Positions 11,061 to 22,120 of a stretch of DNA of 64,000 nt are shown here, piece after piece. A program made the translations under genes and the position numbers. The number at the start of each line of letters is the position of its first letter. Position 1 is the stretch's first letter. Under the pieces are notes generated by a model, which saw nothing but the letters and a program-made list of their open reading frames with translations, was not told the origin of the DNA and did not search any database. The stretch is from Channallabes apus. Taxonomy: Eukaryota; Chordata; Actinopteri; Siluriformes; Clariidae. The stretch lies in contig CM060121.1 of assembly GCA_030522415.1 (NCBI GenBank), positions 3,896,476 through 3,960,475 on the forward strand, read 5' to 3'.

Positions 11061-11576
11061 AAGTACCATCAGTCAAAGGATCAGGTTTTCCACTCACTGA
11101 ATGTTGAATGTTGACAGAATGTTGCTCGGATCCACCTCAGCCTGGATCGTCATTCACTTCGTCTGTACCGTTCAAACATTTTTACTGTGGCTGAGAGATA
11201 ATCTGTTAAATAAATTGCAAATGAAACAGACATAAACATACCTATGGATGCAAAGAAATGTACACACAGGCTATAAATGATATACATATGTATTATATAC
11301 GCAACACACAACATCATATGACAGTTACACAAACAAAAGCTTGACAATGAGACTCTAAAACATACAGTATGTTGCTACTAACAAGGCACAACGATACTCA
11401 GACGTTTACTGTTTCTCTTCCCACTACCTCAACTCATACTTTACCTCATCACATCACAGCTGCTCTGTAGCTCTTTGTTTGCACTTTTGCACGTGCACTT
11501 TGTTGTATGTTGTCTATTTATTGTCTCTTTTTTGTATAGACATAGATAGTTTTACTGTAGGTTAACTTCTAGTCTA

Positions 11577-12128
11577 CACTACCGTTCAAAAGTTTTAGCT
11601 CACTTTCTAACTCCATGATGGTTTCTGATGTTTATTTCTTTCTACATTGTAAAGTTTTGCTGAAGCCGTCCAATAAATGCATGAATCTCCTTTGAACAGT
11701 TGATATTGAGATGTTTCTGCTACTTCTGCTCTGTAAAGACTTCATAACGCCTCTAATCTGAGCTGCTGTTAATTGGTCATTTTTCAGGCTGATAACTCTA
11801 AATGAACTTCTCGTCTGCAGCAGAGGGAGGTTTTGGTCTCGTCCTCCTGGGACGGCCTTCATGAGAAACAGTTTCATTATGGTGCTGGACGGATTTTGCG
11901 AATGCACTTGACAATACTGTTCTTGAAGGAACTATTACAGAAAGGCCGACCTCTGTGTCTTAAAATAACAACTAACTGGTGTTTTTCGTGTTGTTACGTA
12001 ATTACCTAATTCCATATGTGTTATTGTATAGTTTTGAAATCCACAGTATTGTTGTAGAATGTAGAAAATAAATCACTAAACAAAAACAAAGAAATTTGCA
12101 AGTGACCTAAAACTTTTGAACAGTAGTG
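11577..12128 (-). mobile_element. Tc1-type MITE (552 bp) keeping only the HTH region
   Basis: The element is bounded by CACTACCGTTCAAAAGTTTT and its inverted partner AAAACTTTTGAACAGTAGTG, each next to a TA (11575-11576 and 12129-12130), the Tc1/mariner target. It lies within a LINE 3' tail. The interior encodes just an N-terminal transposase-like segment on the minus strand. A second copy of the same element is at 17816-18341. Confidence 0.85.
11632..11907 (-). CDS. 91-codon Tc1 transposase DNA-binding fragment
   Basis: The frame carries VISLKNDQLTAAQIRGVMKS and ISISTVQRRF, matching the second helix-turn-helix of Tc1 transposases (R-LTA-QI followed by VS-STV-RRL), preceded by GGRDQNLPLLQTRSSF. 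It stops long before the catalytic DDE region, which is deleted from the element. The second copy (18011-18286) has an equally long frame with only about six amino-acid differences. It would bind DNA without cutting it if expressed, but no promoter was identified and expression is unknown. Confidence 0.5.
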   Translation of the reverse strand: MHSQNPSSTIMKLFLMKAVPGGRDQNLPLLQTRSSFRVISLKNDQLTAAQIRGVMKSLQSRSSRNISISTVQRRFMHLLDGFSKTLQCRKK

Positions 12129-12283
12129 TAGTTCCGGTAAAGTGTGCGGTTAATTTATGTTGTTGCATGTATGTAGCACCTCGGTCCTGAATGAACGTTG
12201 TTTCATTTCACTGTGTACTGAACTTTACAGTATATGGTTGGAATGACAATAAAAGCCTACTTGACTTGACTTGACTTGACAGA

Positions 12284-13312
12284 GTCATTACTGAGAGGCG
12301 TAAAGTGTCGGAGCTGATGATTAGTGTAATGTGTGAACTTCGTGTGTACGTTAATGTGAGGTATGAATTTTCAGAAGTATACCTGAAATATTACCAAATG
12401 GCCAAAACATGGCATTGGTTCTAAAAAAGTGACTATGCCGTAGGTGAAAAACACAATTAACACCATTTTTCATAATACTTAACGCTTCTTATCTCCTAAT
12501 CCATGCTACATTTTTTGTAAATATGCATACACACACACATATATATATATTTATTTATTATTATTTTTTAATCAGAAAAAAAGGAATACATTTCCTAAAT
12601 ATAATCCCATGCCCTTATTACGTCTGTAGTGTCCGTAACCTTAACTGTCATTCAGATGAAATTTGGCCAGTTTATATTTCACATGACACCTCCAGGGTCT
12701 GGGTTCGATTCCCGGCTTTTTTGCTTCTGCTTTGTATAGTGTTACCTGTGCTTGTGAGAAAATTGTAATAACATATTGCATACAAAAATCTTAACTCACT
12801 AAAGTGTTTTCCAGTTTGACCTTTATGAAAGTTTTAACTTCATGCTTGGATGTTGAACAATGACAGAATTGTTATTTTTATAATTCCAAGGTCGTGGGTT
12901 GTCAGATGTTGCGTGGGCGTGTGATGCTGAGACTTTAACCGTATAATAAATAGCGGTATATTGCACCGTGCTCGACTCGTCCCTGTGCGCTGTGTAGACA
13001 ACATGACAGTACACTTTACCTGATTCCTGCACCTTTGTGTAAAAAGAATTACTGTATAGTACAAGCCGGAAGCTTGCATCGATTTACAGCCCGAAATATG
13101 CGGCTGAAGTTTGGAATAAAGTAAAATGTTTGATCTTTGATAACAGAACAGAAAAAAAAAACAGCAAAACTTAAATTTCAATGATGCAAAAACCATGAAC
13201 TGACACACAAATTATCACACAAAACAACAATTTGTTAAACCTGTGTATATGATCCATCAACCATGCATGCAAGTTGTTGCTACAGATTAGATCACGTTGC
13301 TCTATTCTACAT
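12284..13312. other. Unique DNA with a tiny SINE remnant
   Basis: No gene is recognised. There is a short (CA)n/(TA)n at about 12528-12550, and a 40-base fragment with CTCCAGGGTCTGGGTTCGAT at about 12690 that is the B-box region of SINE-A. Confidence 0.6.
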
Positions 13313-13690
13313 ACAGTACAGGCCAAAAGTTTGGACACACCTTCTCATCTATCTGTCAATGTGTTTTCTTTATTTTCATGACCATTTACGTTGGTAGATT
13401 CTCGCTGAAGGAATCAAAACTATGAATGAACACGTGGAGTTATGTACTTAACAAAAAAAGGTCTCCACAGTCACCGGACCTGAACCCAATCGAGATGGTT
13501 TGGGCTGAGCTGGACCGCAGAGTGAAGGCAAAGGGGCCAACAAGTGCTAAACACCTCTGGGAACTCCTTCAAGACTGTTGGAAACCATTTCAGGTGACGA
13601 CCTCTTGAAGCTCATCGAGAGAATGCCAAGAGTGTGCAAAGCAGTAATCAGAGCAAAGGGGGGCTATTTTGAAGAAACTAGAATATACAA
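13313..13690 (+). mobile_element. Tc1-like remnant: terminal repeat joined to transposase C-terminus
   Basis: The left end, TACAGTACAGGCCAAAAGTT followed by TGGACACACCTTCTC, is the familiar end of a fish Tc1 element. It passes through about 150 bases of terminal-repeat sequence straight into the last part of the transposase gene, so roughly the first two-thirds of the gene is deleted. The right end is cut off where a SINE begins at 13691. Confidence 0.8.
13463..13690 (+). pseudogene. Tc1-like transposase, C-terminal remnant
   Basis: The sequence reads SPQSPDLNPIEMVWAELD, which includes the SPDLNPIE motif with the final catalytic glutamate, and then VKAKGPTSAKHLWELLQDCW. A one-base shift near 13590 moves the remainder (DDLLKLIERMPRVCKAVI, then AKGGYFEE) to another frame. 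Both upstream catalytic aspartates and the DNA-binding domain are missing, so this is inactive. Confidence 0.8.
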
Positions 13691-14134
13691 CATTGGCCTC
13701 CGAGTGGCGCAGTGGTGAAGCGCTCGCCCTATCATCCGGAGATCGCTGGTTCGAACCCCAGGTGATGCTGTTTTCCTCTCACAGCCGGAGGCACAGAGAG
13801 AGCTGATTGGCCGAGCTCTCTCAGGGGGGAGGGATGAGAGGTACAGTACTTGCGCTCCCACATTAATCACGGCTCTACAGCCAATCAGGGGCGTTTGTGA
13901 GCTCGCGCACGCGGAAGGAGCGGCTAGCGCTTTCCTCCGAGTGTGTTACTCCGCTCCTAATGGTGCGTGAGCAAGCAGTTCGAAAAGATGCGGTCGGCTG
14001 ACGTCATGCGTCATGGTTCGGAGGAAACACGTGATAGTCTTCGTCCTCCCGACTGAATGGTAGTAAGTAGCCTTAATGTGGGAGCCCCCTAGTGACGGGG
14101 AGGAATTGGCCACGACTAAATTGGGGAGAAAATT
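13691..14134 (+). mobile_element. Long tRNA-headed SINE (second type)
   Basis: It begins GGCCTCCGAGTGGCGCAGTG (A box) and has CTGGTTCGAACCCCAGG (B box). The body holds GATTGGCCGAGCTCTCTC, CAGCCAATCAGGGGCG and a CGGAGGAAACACGTG segment. It ends in ACTAAATTGGGGAGAAAATT. The head resembles a tRNA gene, but the size and the body mark it as a SINE, and it matches no SINE-A copy. It truncates the Tc1 remnant on its left. Confidence 0.8.
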
Positions 14135-14856
14135 GTGTACCATGTTTTCTCCCTGGAGCAGAAACACCGGCTTTAGAAAGTAAAAGTCTTGCCACATGTT
14201 TGTTCCATCCATTAATTAAACCAGCTAATTTTAATTAGGACAGATATCCTACAACTAAATAGTGACATCACCTGTTTGTGCACAAGGCAAGCTATATAAT
14301 ACATGGCATACGTTGTTTTAATACTTTTGGCCACCCAGGGTTTGTTTAGGAAGAACACGAACAACCCACGTCACTCGTTCGTCAACAGTCGGCGCAACAC
14401 AATATACGGGTGATTCAGATACAAAATAACAAACAATAATCCCAAATGTAATGCCTCTGTGTGCGAGCATTTCTCCCTCCAGGTTACAGAATATCCAAAA
14501 AGAAAATACTGACCGGGCTTGCTGCTCACCGCCCTGATTTTCCATTATTTACACGATAATTATTTTAATCAACACGGCAGGGTGATTTATGCACCATCGA
14601 AACTGTTGCTCAGAGACCGGCACTGTGGTTCCTAATGACCCATTGTAAATTCTTTACTCTTGGAACAACATGAAGAAAAAATGAATTCTTTAACCCGAGC
14701 TCAGTGTGCATGGCTCTTAAGGATTAAAAATAAGCTGGTCTTAAACCTCGCATTTACGCCACTCTGAGTCCGGAGAATAAAACTGAAAGAAGCGAGGTCA
14801 TGATTGGGGCGCTGTTTGGGTCAGCGTGGGATTATGTCCACAAATATATATATACA

Positions 14857-14905
<49 letters not shown>

Positions 14906-15731
14906 AAACTTTTTAAACACAGGTGAAGTGTACTTTACTTCAAACTATGGTTATTTCAGTAAACAACTTTAATAGTTATAAAATCACCACTTTGGATTGT
15001 TGCAGCCGGCTGCAGACGGACTTTATTGTATAATCATTCAAATTCATTCGCACTATGATGTAAATATATGTCCATGCATTTTCATGGTGGTATGTAATAT
15101 TTTAAAAATTCCATCAACAAGCATCTGTTTGCATAATTCATTTTCCCAAAGATCCAGAAAAGAAGAAAATGGTTCCCAATCACGTTCCCGAGTCTCGATT
15201 TGGTGTCGAGTTGTCTAATCACTTGGCTGCTATTAAAATGATTTGTATTGCTTTTTATTTAAAAAATCACTTATTCTACTCCTTTATAAAGTTTGCATGA
15301 ATATTTGAGGTCTCTGAAACGTGTGTTTTCCCATCTTGCATTCTGTTCTTGAATTTCTTTCTGTTTCGCTTCTTTTCCGAACGCACCGTTTCAGTGTCTA
15401 TAATTTTAAATTAATCAGAGTCAGAAAGAGCTTTAATGCCAAGTACTGTATGTTTGGACATACAAGGATTTTGTTCCCAAAGCTTCTCGAGATGGGAATT
15501 ACTCTGTATGAGGTCACAATAGGGAGAAAATCTGATTTGATTTTTAAAGCCAAAAATTTTAAAAAATGACAAACAGCAGGAAATTATTGTTTGGGGGAAA
15601 AATGCAATAATTCTTTTTTTTATATTATCAAAATGTAAAGTTGCATGTTTATGGAATAATAATTAATATTAATCTGATTTAATATAATCATTCTAGTCTG
15701 CTATTGCTGCTTTTTAAATGGCTGTCGTACA
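14135..15731. repeat. Unique DNA with a long (TA)n tract
   Basis: No gene is recognised. A nearly pure (TA)n repeat spans about 14844-14902. AT-rich DNA on either side has no transposon ends that I can define. Confidence 0.6.
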
Positions 15732-16106
15732 TCCATCCATCCATTTTCTATAACGTTTAATCCTGTGTTCAGGGTCGCGGGGGACCTGGAGCCTATCCCA
15801 GGAGACTTCGGGCACTAGGCGGGGTACACCCTGGACAGGGTGCCAATCCATCGCAGGGCACACACACATACACACACTCACACACCCAATCACACACTAC
15901 GGGCAATTTGGGAACGCCAATTAGCCTAACCTGCATGTCTTTGGACTGTGGGAGGAAACCGGAGTACCCGGAGGAAACCCACCAAGCACGGGGAGAACAT
16001 GCAAACTCCATGCACACAGAGACGGGAATCGCGCTTGGCCGGGGAATCGAACCCAGACCCTGGAAGTGCAAGGCGTCAGTGCTAACCACTACACCACCGC
16101 GCCGCC
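15732..16106 (-). mobile_element. Complete SINE-A copy with 11-bp target-site duplication
   Basis: Tail (ATCC)n at the left, GGCGGCGCGG head at the right. GCTGTCGTACA flanks it (15721-15731 and 16107-16117). The tail unit differs from the usual ATTC, so tail units vary between copies. Confidence 0.92.
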
Positions 16107-16857
16107 GCTGTCGTACACATCTGTATAAATAATCATGGAATATCACCCAGATCCAACTTAAATGCCGCCTTAAACGTCTCCGCTTTAACCCGAACTCTTT
16201 CTGTCTTTAACAGCTTCGCCATATAAATTATTAACCTTAAACGACTACATGGCTTAACAGTGAGAGACCCGGTTTAAGCATCCACACTGTTTAAAAGTGT
16301 GAAAAGCTTTTCTTCTCTTCTTACAAGAGGCTTCGTTCTCTCCCACGGGCCACACCCTGAGTGGTGTTTAGCGGGTCCTTCATGCCTTCATGCCCTCTTT
16401 TTAAGCTGTGCTGTGAAATGCGTTTCGAATCTCGAGGTGCTGCCAGGGTCGGCTCTCGGCGATCACGCTCCGAGGGCACGGGACCGGGAAAGAGCTTCGG
16501 GCCGAGTCGTCTCCCGTTTGTTATGTATTCATCGTCCGCAGTGCTGAGATCCACCTGCTGAGATCAGAAAAGGGCAGAGATTGTGGATTGAGGGTGTGTG
16601 TGCGTGTGTGTGTGTGTGTCAGAGAGAGAGAGAGAAAGTTAAGCTCAGCTGTCAGCTCATCCCAAGGGCTCGCATCACAACACTTCACCTTGAGCCACGC
16701 TGTCTTACTGCATCGTCATCCGCTTTGGTTTAGAACAAACGCTTTTATTTTTAAATAGAGGAAGGAAGATCGATGCGTTATTTTTTAGCCTGTGACCGAT
16801 GTTTGTGAGTACATCAGTCACAGGAAGCCTGTGCTGTTCCAGCTGTGTGTGTGTGTC

Positions 16858-16894
<37 letters not shown>

Positions 16895-16974
16895 ATGGAC
16901 TGCAGTCACTTTGGCCCAGTTTGGGAAAGTTGAATAATGTACTGTGACTAAGCAGGAGGTACATGAGGAAAGAA

Positions 16975-17008
<34 letters not shown>

Positions 17009-17117
17009 CCCTTGGGGGGTTAAACAGGCAGGCAAAGTGGCCAGGCTGCTGAAGTAGGCAGTGAAGTGAACCAGCATCCTTTCTATCAGGGCCAAGGAGC
17101 ACCAGGGACAAACACAT

Positions 17118-17197
<80 letters not shown>

Positions 17198-17815
17198 ACC
17201 TGAGTGATCAAAGCACTGGCTTCATGTGTTTGTCATTTAAGGTGAATCTGCCTTTTGGTGAATTAATGATGTCACTGTATGAAGGGTGTGTGGTCGAAAA
17301 ATGAAGTGATGAATTGCATGATGTGATGTAATTCTATAAATAAATAAATAAAAACTTTTGTAGTCCTCCAGACTGATTAAAATGCTTCCTTTTTTTTTTT
17401 TTTTTACTTCTTTTTCTAATTAATTTATTTGAAAATTGTGAGTGTGGTAAAGCCATGCAGATAAGCTGTATTTCACAATCAAAAATAAATTACAAAAATC
17501 TAAATATATATATAATTATATGTCATGTAATTAATTTATTTTATGAAAAAACATTTATATGAAAACAGTTTAATCAAAAGATAGAAAGAGCAATAAAAAT
17601 GGCAAATATTGTTATATTTAATACAATGAATAAGGAATACTTTAATTAAAAAAAGGTATTAAAGATTTGTATTAAAATAAAATACAAATATAATAATAAA
17701 TTTAAATGTTAAGTAAAAAAAGTACAAAATAAGTAAAAAAAAAATCTATAAAATGTTTAAATCATATATATATATATATATAATATTCTTATACTTTATA
17801 CTTTATATTATTATA
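16107..17815. repeat. Unique DNA with clustered GT/CA tracts
   Basis: There is no supported gene. Simple repeats lie at about 16593-16637 (GT then GA), 16844-16892 (GT), 16978-17006 (GT), 17120-17197 (CA then GA), 17392-17405 (poly-T) and 17764-17783 (AT). Frames of about 77-120 codons here consist of valine/cysteine or threonine/histidine runs from these tracts. Confidence 0.75.
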
Positions 17816-18338
17816 CTTGCAAATTTCTTTGTTTTTGTTTAGTGATTTATTTTCTACATTCTACAACAATACTGTGGATTTCAAAACTATAAAATAACAC
17901 AAATGGAATTAGGTAATTACGTAACAACAAGAAAAACAACAGTTAGTTGTTATTTTAAGACACAGAGGTCGGCCTTTCTGTAATAGTTCCTGCAAGAACA
18001 GTATTGTCAAGTGCATTTGCAAAATCCGTCCAGCACCATAATGAAACTGTCTCTCATGAAGGCCGTCCCAGGAGGACGAGACCAAAACCTACCTCTTCTG
18101 CAGACGAGAAGTTCATTTAGAGTTATCAGCCTGAAAAATGACCAATTAACAGCAGCTCAGATTAGAGGCGTTATGAAGTCTTTACAGAGCAGAAGTAGCA
18201 GAAACATCTCAATATCAACTGTTCAAAGGAGATTCATGCAGTTTTTGGACGCCTTCAGCAAAACTTTACAATATAGAAAGAAATAAACATCAGGAACCAT
18301 CATGGAGTTAGAAAGTGTTCTAAAACTTTTGAACGGTA

Positions 18339-18341
<3 letters not shown>
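17816..18341 (+). mobile_element. Second copy of the Tc1-type MITE, one end lost
   Basis: It is the same element as 11577-12128 in opposite orientation. The right terminus AAAACTTTTGAACGGTAGTG is intact and is followed by TA that has expanded into a (TA)n tract to about 18383. The left terminal 25 or so bases are missing and an AT-rich tract stands there instead. Internal sequence is close to the first copy. Confidence 0.85.
18011..18286 (+). CDS. 91-codon Tc1 transposase DNA-binding fragment, second copy
   Basis: The length and frame are the same as in the first copy. It contains KNDQLTAAQIRGVMKS and SISTVQRRF with about six replacements (for example a Phe-to-Ser near residue 14 and Cys-to-Tyr near the C-terminus). 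The catalytic domain is absent. That the frame is open in two separately aged copies may only reflect recent common origin. Confidence 0.5.
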   Translation: MHLQNPSSTIMKLSLMKAVPGGRDQNLPLLQTRSSFRVISLKNDQLTAAQIRGVMKSLQSRSSRNISISTVQRRFMQFLDAFSKTLQYRKK

Positions 18342-18385
<44 letters not shown>

Positions 18386-18421
18386 GTATAAAAGAAAAAA
18401 TAAATATATTATCACTCCTCA

Positions 18422-18759
18422 CTCATCATCTTCTATACCGCTTTATCCTGTATTTAGGGTCGCGGGGACCTGGAGCCTATCCCAGGAGACTTAGGGCATG
18501 AGGCAGGGTACACACTGGACTGGGTGCCAATACATCGCAGGGCACACACACACACCCAATCACACACTACGGGCAATTTAGGAACATCAATTAGCCTAAC
18601 CTGCATATCTTTGGACTGTGGAAGGAAACCGGAATACCCGGAGGAAACCCACCAAGCACGGGGAGAACATGCAAACTCCATGCACACATAGCCGGGAATC
18701 GAACCCGGACCCTGGAGGTGCAAGGCGACAGTGCTCACCACTACACCACCGCGCCGCCT
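18422..18759 (-). mobile_element. SINE-A copy, slightly shortened
   Basis: The body and head match SINE-A, but the (GT)n region is shorter and one of the two CGGCCAGG segments is missing. The flanks are AT-rich and a clean duplication cannot be asserted. Confidence 0.88.
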
Positions 18760-18866
18760 ATAAATAATATTAAATAAGAAAAATAAATCTTGGTGAACAT
18801 TATTGAAATTATTACATTACAGCTTCAGAACTCTAAAGCCTACCAGGTTCAACTTAAAAAAAAAAA

Positions 18867-18904
<38 letters not shown>

Positions 18905-20066
18905 GAATGAATAAATAAATAATAATGATAAGAATAATAATAATTATTATTATTATTATTATTTAGATATTAAATAACGATGTTTTTTAAGGACAAAACT
19001 CTGAGATTTTTTTTAAAGGTCCTTCTTGGAATGAAGAACAATGAACCCTGTGCTACACAGATTATCCAAGAACCTTCAAACATTTTCAGAGCCACACACT
19101 GAGAAACTGAACATTATGTACTGTATCATATTGCATTCTTCATGCTCATTAATAACACATAATGTAGTGTGTAATTTTCTAAATCCATAAATAAAGGTCA
19201 TTATCTTGCAAAAGCTACAATTATCTTGTTCTTGCAAATGTCTTCAGGAACTCTGGAAGTTCTGCTCTCCTTCACTCGAAAGCAGCCGGGAAAAAAAAGC
19301 TCCCTGTTTCTGATTCTAACGATCTTATTGAATTTTGAATCTCAAGGTAAAATAGATTTTTTTCCCCCTTCTCTCTTTTAACATTTAATCCATTCTGCTT
19401 TCATTAAAGCCGTTTTTATTACCTCCACGAAAGTTCTCCTTGTTGCCATGCCGACGCTACACTTAATATTTTCACATGTTGTTTGGAAGTCTGCCTCGTT
19501 GCTATAATGCCGTCACGCAGCGGCCATGTGGCGCGCTCTACATGATGGAGGTCTGCTACCGAGAACTGTTATCAGATTGTTAATTAAAAGCACATAAATT
19601 TAGATTCAGGAGATTCAGAGATTCAAGTGAATGGGGAATGCAAGCGAGTGTATAGATTCATCTACAAGAAGTATCATATAGGTTACTATACATACCGGCT
19701 TCGGCCTACCTTCGATTTTTTACGTTATTGTTATTGTGGTCAAAAAGATCCACCACTAATATAGCACTGAGTAGTTGGTTTAGGCCCTGTAACAGTAATG
19801 GGCAGGGTGGGAGATTGGAAGGGTGCCAATACTTTTTGCATAGCATTAGATCAGTCTGAGGTGTCTAGTTAGGGTTTAATTCTGAGGTTTAATCCATTTA
19901 TGTTTAAGACATAATTTGCAAATAAGAGGTATTCAGGAGTAAGAGCGAAGATACGAATAGGGGGCGGAGATTGGCTAAAATATGGGCGTGTCTAAGTCGA
20001 ACACAATACCAACGTTGATTTCGAATGTTTAAATTGTAGCTTGATTTTAGCTTTCATTCTATTGCA
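18760..20066. repeat. Unique DNA with TAA/TTA repeat
   Basis: A compound (TAA)n...(TTA)n tract spans about 18864-18960 and could fold on itself because the two halves are complementary. No gene is recognised in the rest. Confidence 0.6.
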
Positions 20067-20428
20067 TTCATTCATTCATTCATTTTCTATACCGCTTAAT
20101 CCTGTGTTCAGGGTCGCGGGGGACCTGGAGCCTATCCCAGGAGACTTCGGGCACTAGGCGGGGTACACCCTGGACAGGGTGCCAATCCATCGCAGGGCAC
20201 ACACACATACACACACTCACACACCCAATCACACACTACGGGCAATTTAGGAACGCCAATTAGCCTAACCTGCATATCTTTGGACTGTTGAGGGAAACCA
20301 GAATACCCGGAGGAAACCCACCAAGCACGGGGAGAACATGCAAACTCCATGCACACAGAGACGGGAATCGAACCCAGACCCTGGAGGTGCAAGGCGACAG
20401 TGCTAACCACTACACCACCGCGCCGCCA
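20067..20428 (-). mobile_element. Complete SINE-A copy with near-perfect target-site duplication
   Basis: The tail is (ATTC)n and the head ends CGCCGCC on the plus strand. The flanks TCATTCTATTGCA (20054-20066) and TCATTCTATTACA (20429-20441) differ at one base, so the insertion is slightly older than those with exact duplications. Confidence 0.92.
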
Positions 20429-20441
20429 TCATTCTATTACA

Positions 20442-21139
20442 TTGGGCTGCAAAAACAGTATTAAAGGCTAGTTCTATTTATTTGAAGTCTGTATTTTCTA
20501 TCCCTTTTTTATTTATTTATTTAAAGGCAGTTTGTGGTTTAGACACTAAAATTTAAAAATTTTTTAAGGAAATCTGCCAACCGTGCATGCGTTACTAATA
20601 GGCTGGTGATTTGTATAAGCAGGAAGAGAAATGCATCACGAATCTGAACTTTTACATTTTTTTTTATTTGTAAATATTGAACTATCTGTAAACATATTAT
20701 GGGTGTAAATATTGTCAATAATGCATAATACTGGTTATGAATTGTACAGTGATTAGTTAAAACTAATAAATGCATAAACATAAATGAAATACAGAGATTT
20801 GTGCGAAAGTTTGTGCACCCTTAAGACAAAATAAAGAGCTACAGTAACAGGACATTTGAAGTGTGTGTGTGTGGGGGGGGGGGGGGGGGGGTTATGGGTT
20901 AGGAGGAAATCTGAGAACCCTGAAGAAACGCACATGGACAAACAGAAATTGGCAGACATTCCACACAGACTCAGGATCAAACCCAAGACCCTGGAGCTGC
21001 CAGAGAGCAACGCTAGCTGCCCTCCGATTACTTACAGCACCTCATCACTGAACTCATACATATTTAACTTCGAAATATAACTCTAGGTGTTCTTAAGTAA
21101 GGTTCAGGCTCTCGGCCTTCTTCACTATGTCCAAAATGA
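20442..21139. repeat. Unique DNA with poly-G tract and a decayed SINE
   Basis: A (GT)n tract runs into a run of about 19 G at 20873-20891. Behind it, about 20905-21025 looks like a decayed minus-strand SINE-A body (GAGGAAATCTGAGAACCCTG and CAAGACCCTGGAGCTGCCAG). No gene is seen. Confidence 0.5.
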
Positions 21140-21559
21140 GTGTCTGCTCTAAATGCGCTCGGCTCAGCAGCTGCACCGGTCCAGGTGTCAAATCTGAAAT
21201 GCAGTCTATGTGAGACTTCCACTAGCTCTACACTTAGCTCAGGCTGTCAAGATGACAAATCACGGAACATAACTTTTCAATCAGAACTTGTTATAAGATT
21301 TTTTTTTATAAGCGTTGTAAGGAAGCTAAAGTTTCCCCAAGTCCCACGCGTCCTCTCTCTCCTGTCGGAGGATGTTCTTGAACTGCCAATCATGCCCTTA
21401 ATTAAACCTGATTTCGTTCTGACTCATGTCCAAGTCCAATTAAAAAATGAGTCGGAATTTCTGGCTGCACAAAACTTCATCATCAGAGCAGAATTTGTTC
21501 GAGTAATTATTGCGCCGTGTTTACTGGCGGATGCAATTAAAGCCTTGCTGTTTTCGTAA
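21140..21559 (+). other. 139-codon open frame of unknown status
   Basis: The frame starts MSALNALGSAAAPVQVSNL and has no domain, repeat or signal that I recognise. The DNA contains TTAATTAAA-type words, which recall conserved non-coding elements more than exons. No splice-site pair or codon bias supports a gene. I list it only because it is the longest frame in unique sequence that is not explained by a repeat. Confidence 0.15.
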
Positions 21560-22029
21560 CTGTTGGATTTCTATCCCTCAGGCAGTTATTGTCATTACAA
21601 ACAGACGTGATGTGCACTTGGTTGTCTGCGCTCGCTTAACCTTTACCTGTCTTTCCTGTCTAAAATAATCGTCTCATTATTGTTGCTACCGGGGACAGAT
21701 TTCAGACCTAACGTTAATCACTCACGCAAATTCGCATGAAATCCACCTTGACCTTTTGCATATGCACGGCAAGTGCAAATTCATCTCATTTCCGCTCTTA
21801 TTGCTTCCTACCAGCGCTAAATGCTAAAGTGTACACAAACGAGGGGGTGTGTCTGTCCTCAGCTGATTTGATCTGTTTAAAATGTGATCAATCCGTGATC
21901 AACAGAGGCCATTCCTCCTCTACTGGGATTCACAAAAGAAGAAACCCTATTTCTCTTACAATTAACAGATATAGAGGCCACAGAATCTTTTTTTTGGAAA
22001 TGATGAACTCCTTCACTGAAAATGGTTAG

Positions 22030-22120
22030 CCTATAGGCCACACCTCCTTCCCTGGGACTGGCAAGTCTGTAGGCCACACCTCTTTTACTAACAATGCCAA
22101 GCCTGTTACAACACATCTGC
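22030..22120. repeat. Outlying units of the 36-bp minisatellite
   Basis: Two full units and a decayed third start at 22030, 22066 and 22102, spaced exactly 36 bases, each carrying GGCCACACCTC or a mutated form. About 500 bases of other sequence separate them from the main array at 22623. Confidence 0.85.

Larger units (their letters stand above)
8975..11210 (-). mobile_element. Mariner-like element split by three later insertions
   Basis: Three separated pieces match, in order, the related elements at 32617-33470 and 62258-62668. They are a terminal repeat with CTCAAGTCAAAG and GGGACTTTT (about 8975-9018), a middle piece with CCCAGGAACTCC and the GTGGTGTTGGTGAATGA segment (about 10132-10400), and a right part with GGATCAGG, GGATCGTCATTCA and GTACCGTTCAAA (about 11065-11190). 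In between lie an L2 LINE, a SINE tail and a GC-rich TIR element. The reverse strand of the family carries a broken mariner transposase C-terminus. The right terminus is not visible. Confidence 0.6.
11400..12283 (+). mobile_element. LINE 3'UTR/tail split by a Tc1 MITE
   Basis: On both sides of the Tc1 MITE lies one LINE-like 3' end. Before it is TTGTCTATTTATTGTCTC (about 11511); after it are CATTTCACTGTGTACTG and ATGACAATAAAAGCC, followed by a pentanucleotide tail (ACTTG)n at 12261-12282. Tandem short tails after AATAAA are typical of L2-like fish LINEs. No coding sequence remains and the 5' limit is uncertain. Confidence 0.65.

Noticed and set aside
16818..17180. Cysteine/valine and threonine/histidine-rich ORFs
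   Set aside because: Translations of GT and CA repeats.
21140..21559. 139-codon ORF as a host gene
   Set aside because: No recognisable domain, no splice signals, composition like surrounding DNA. Kept only as low-confidence note.
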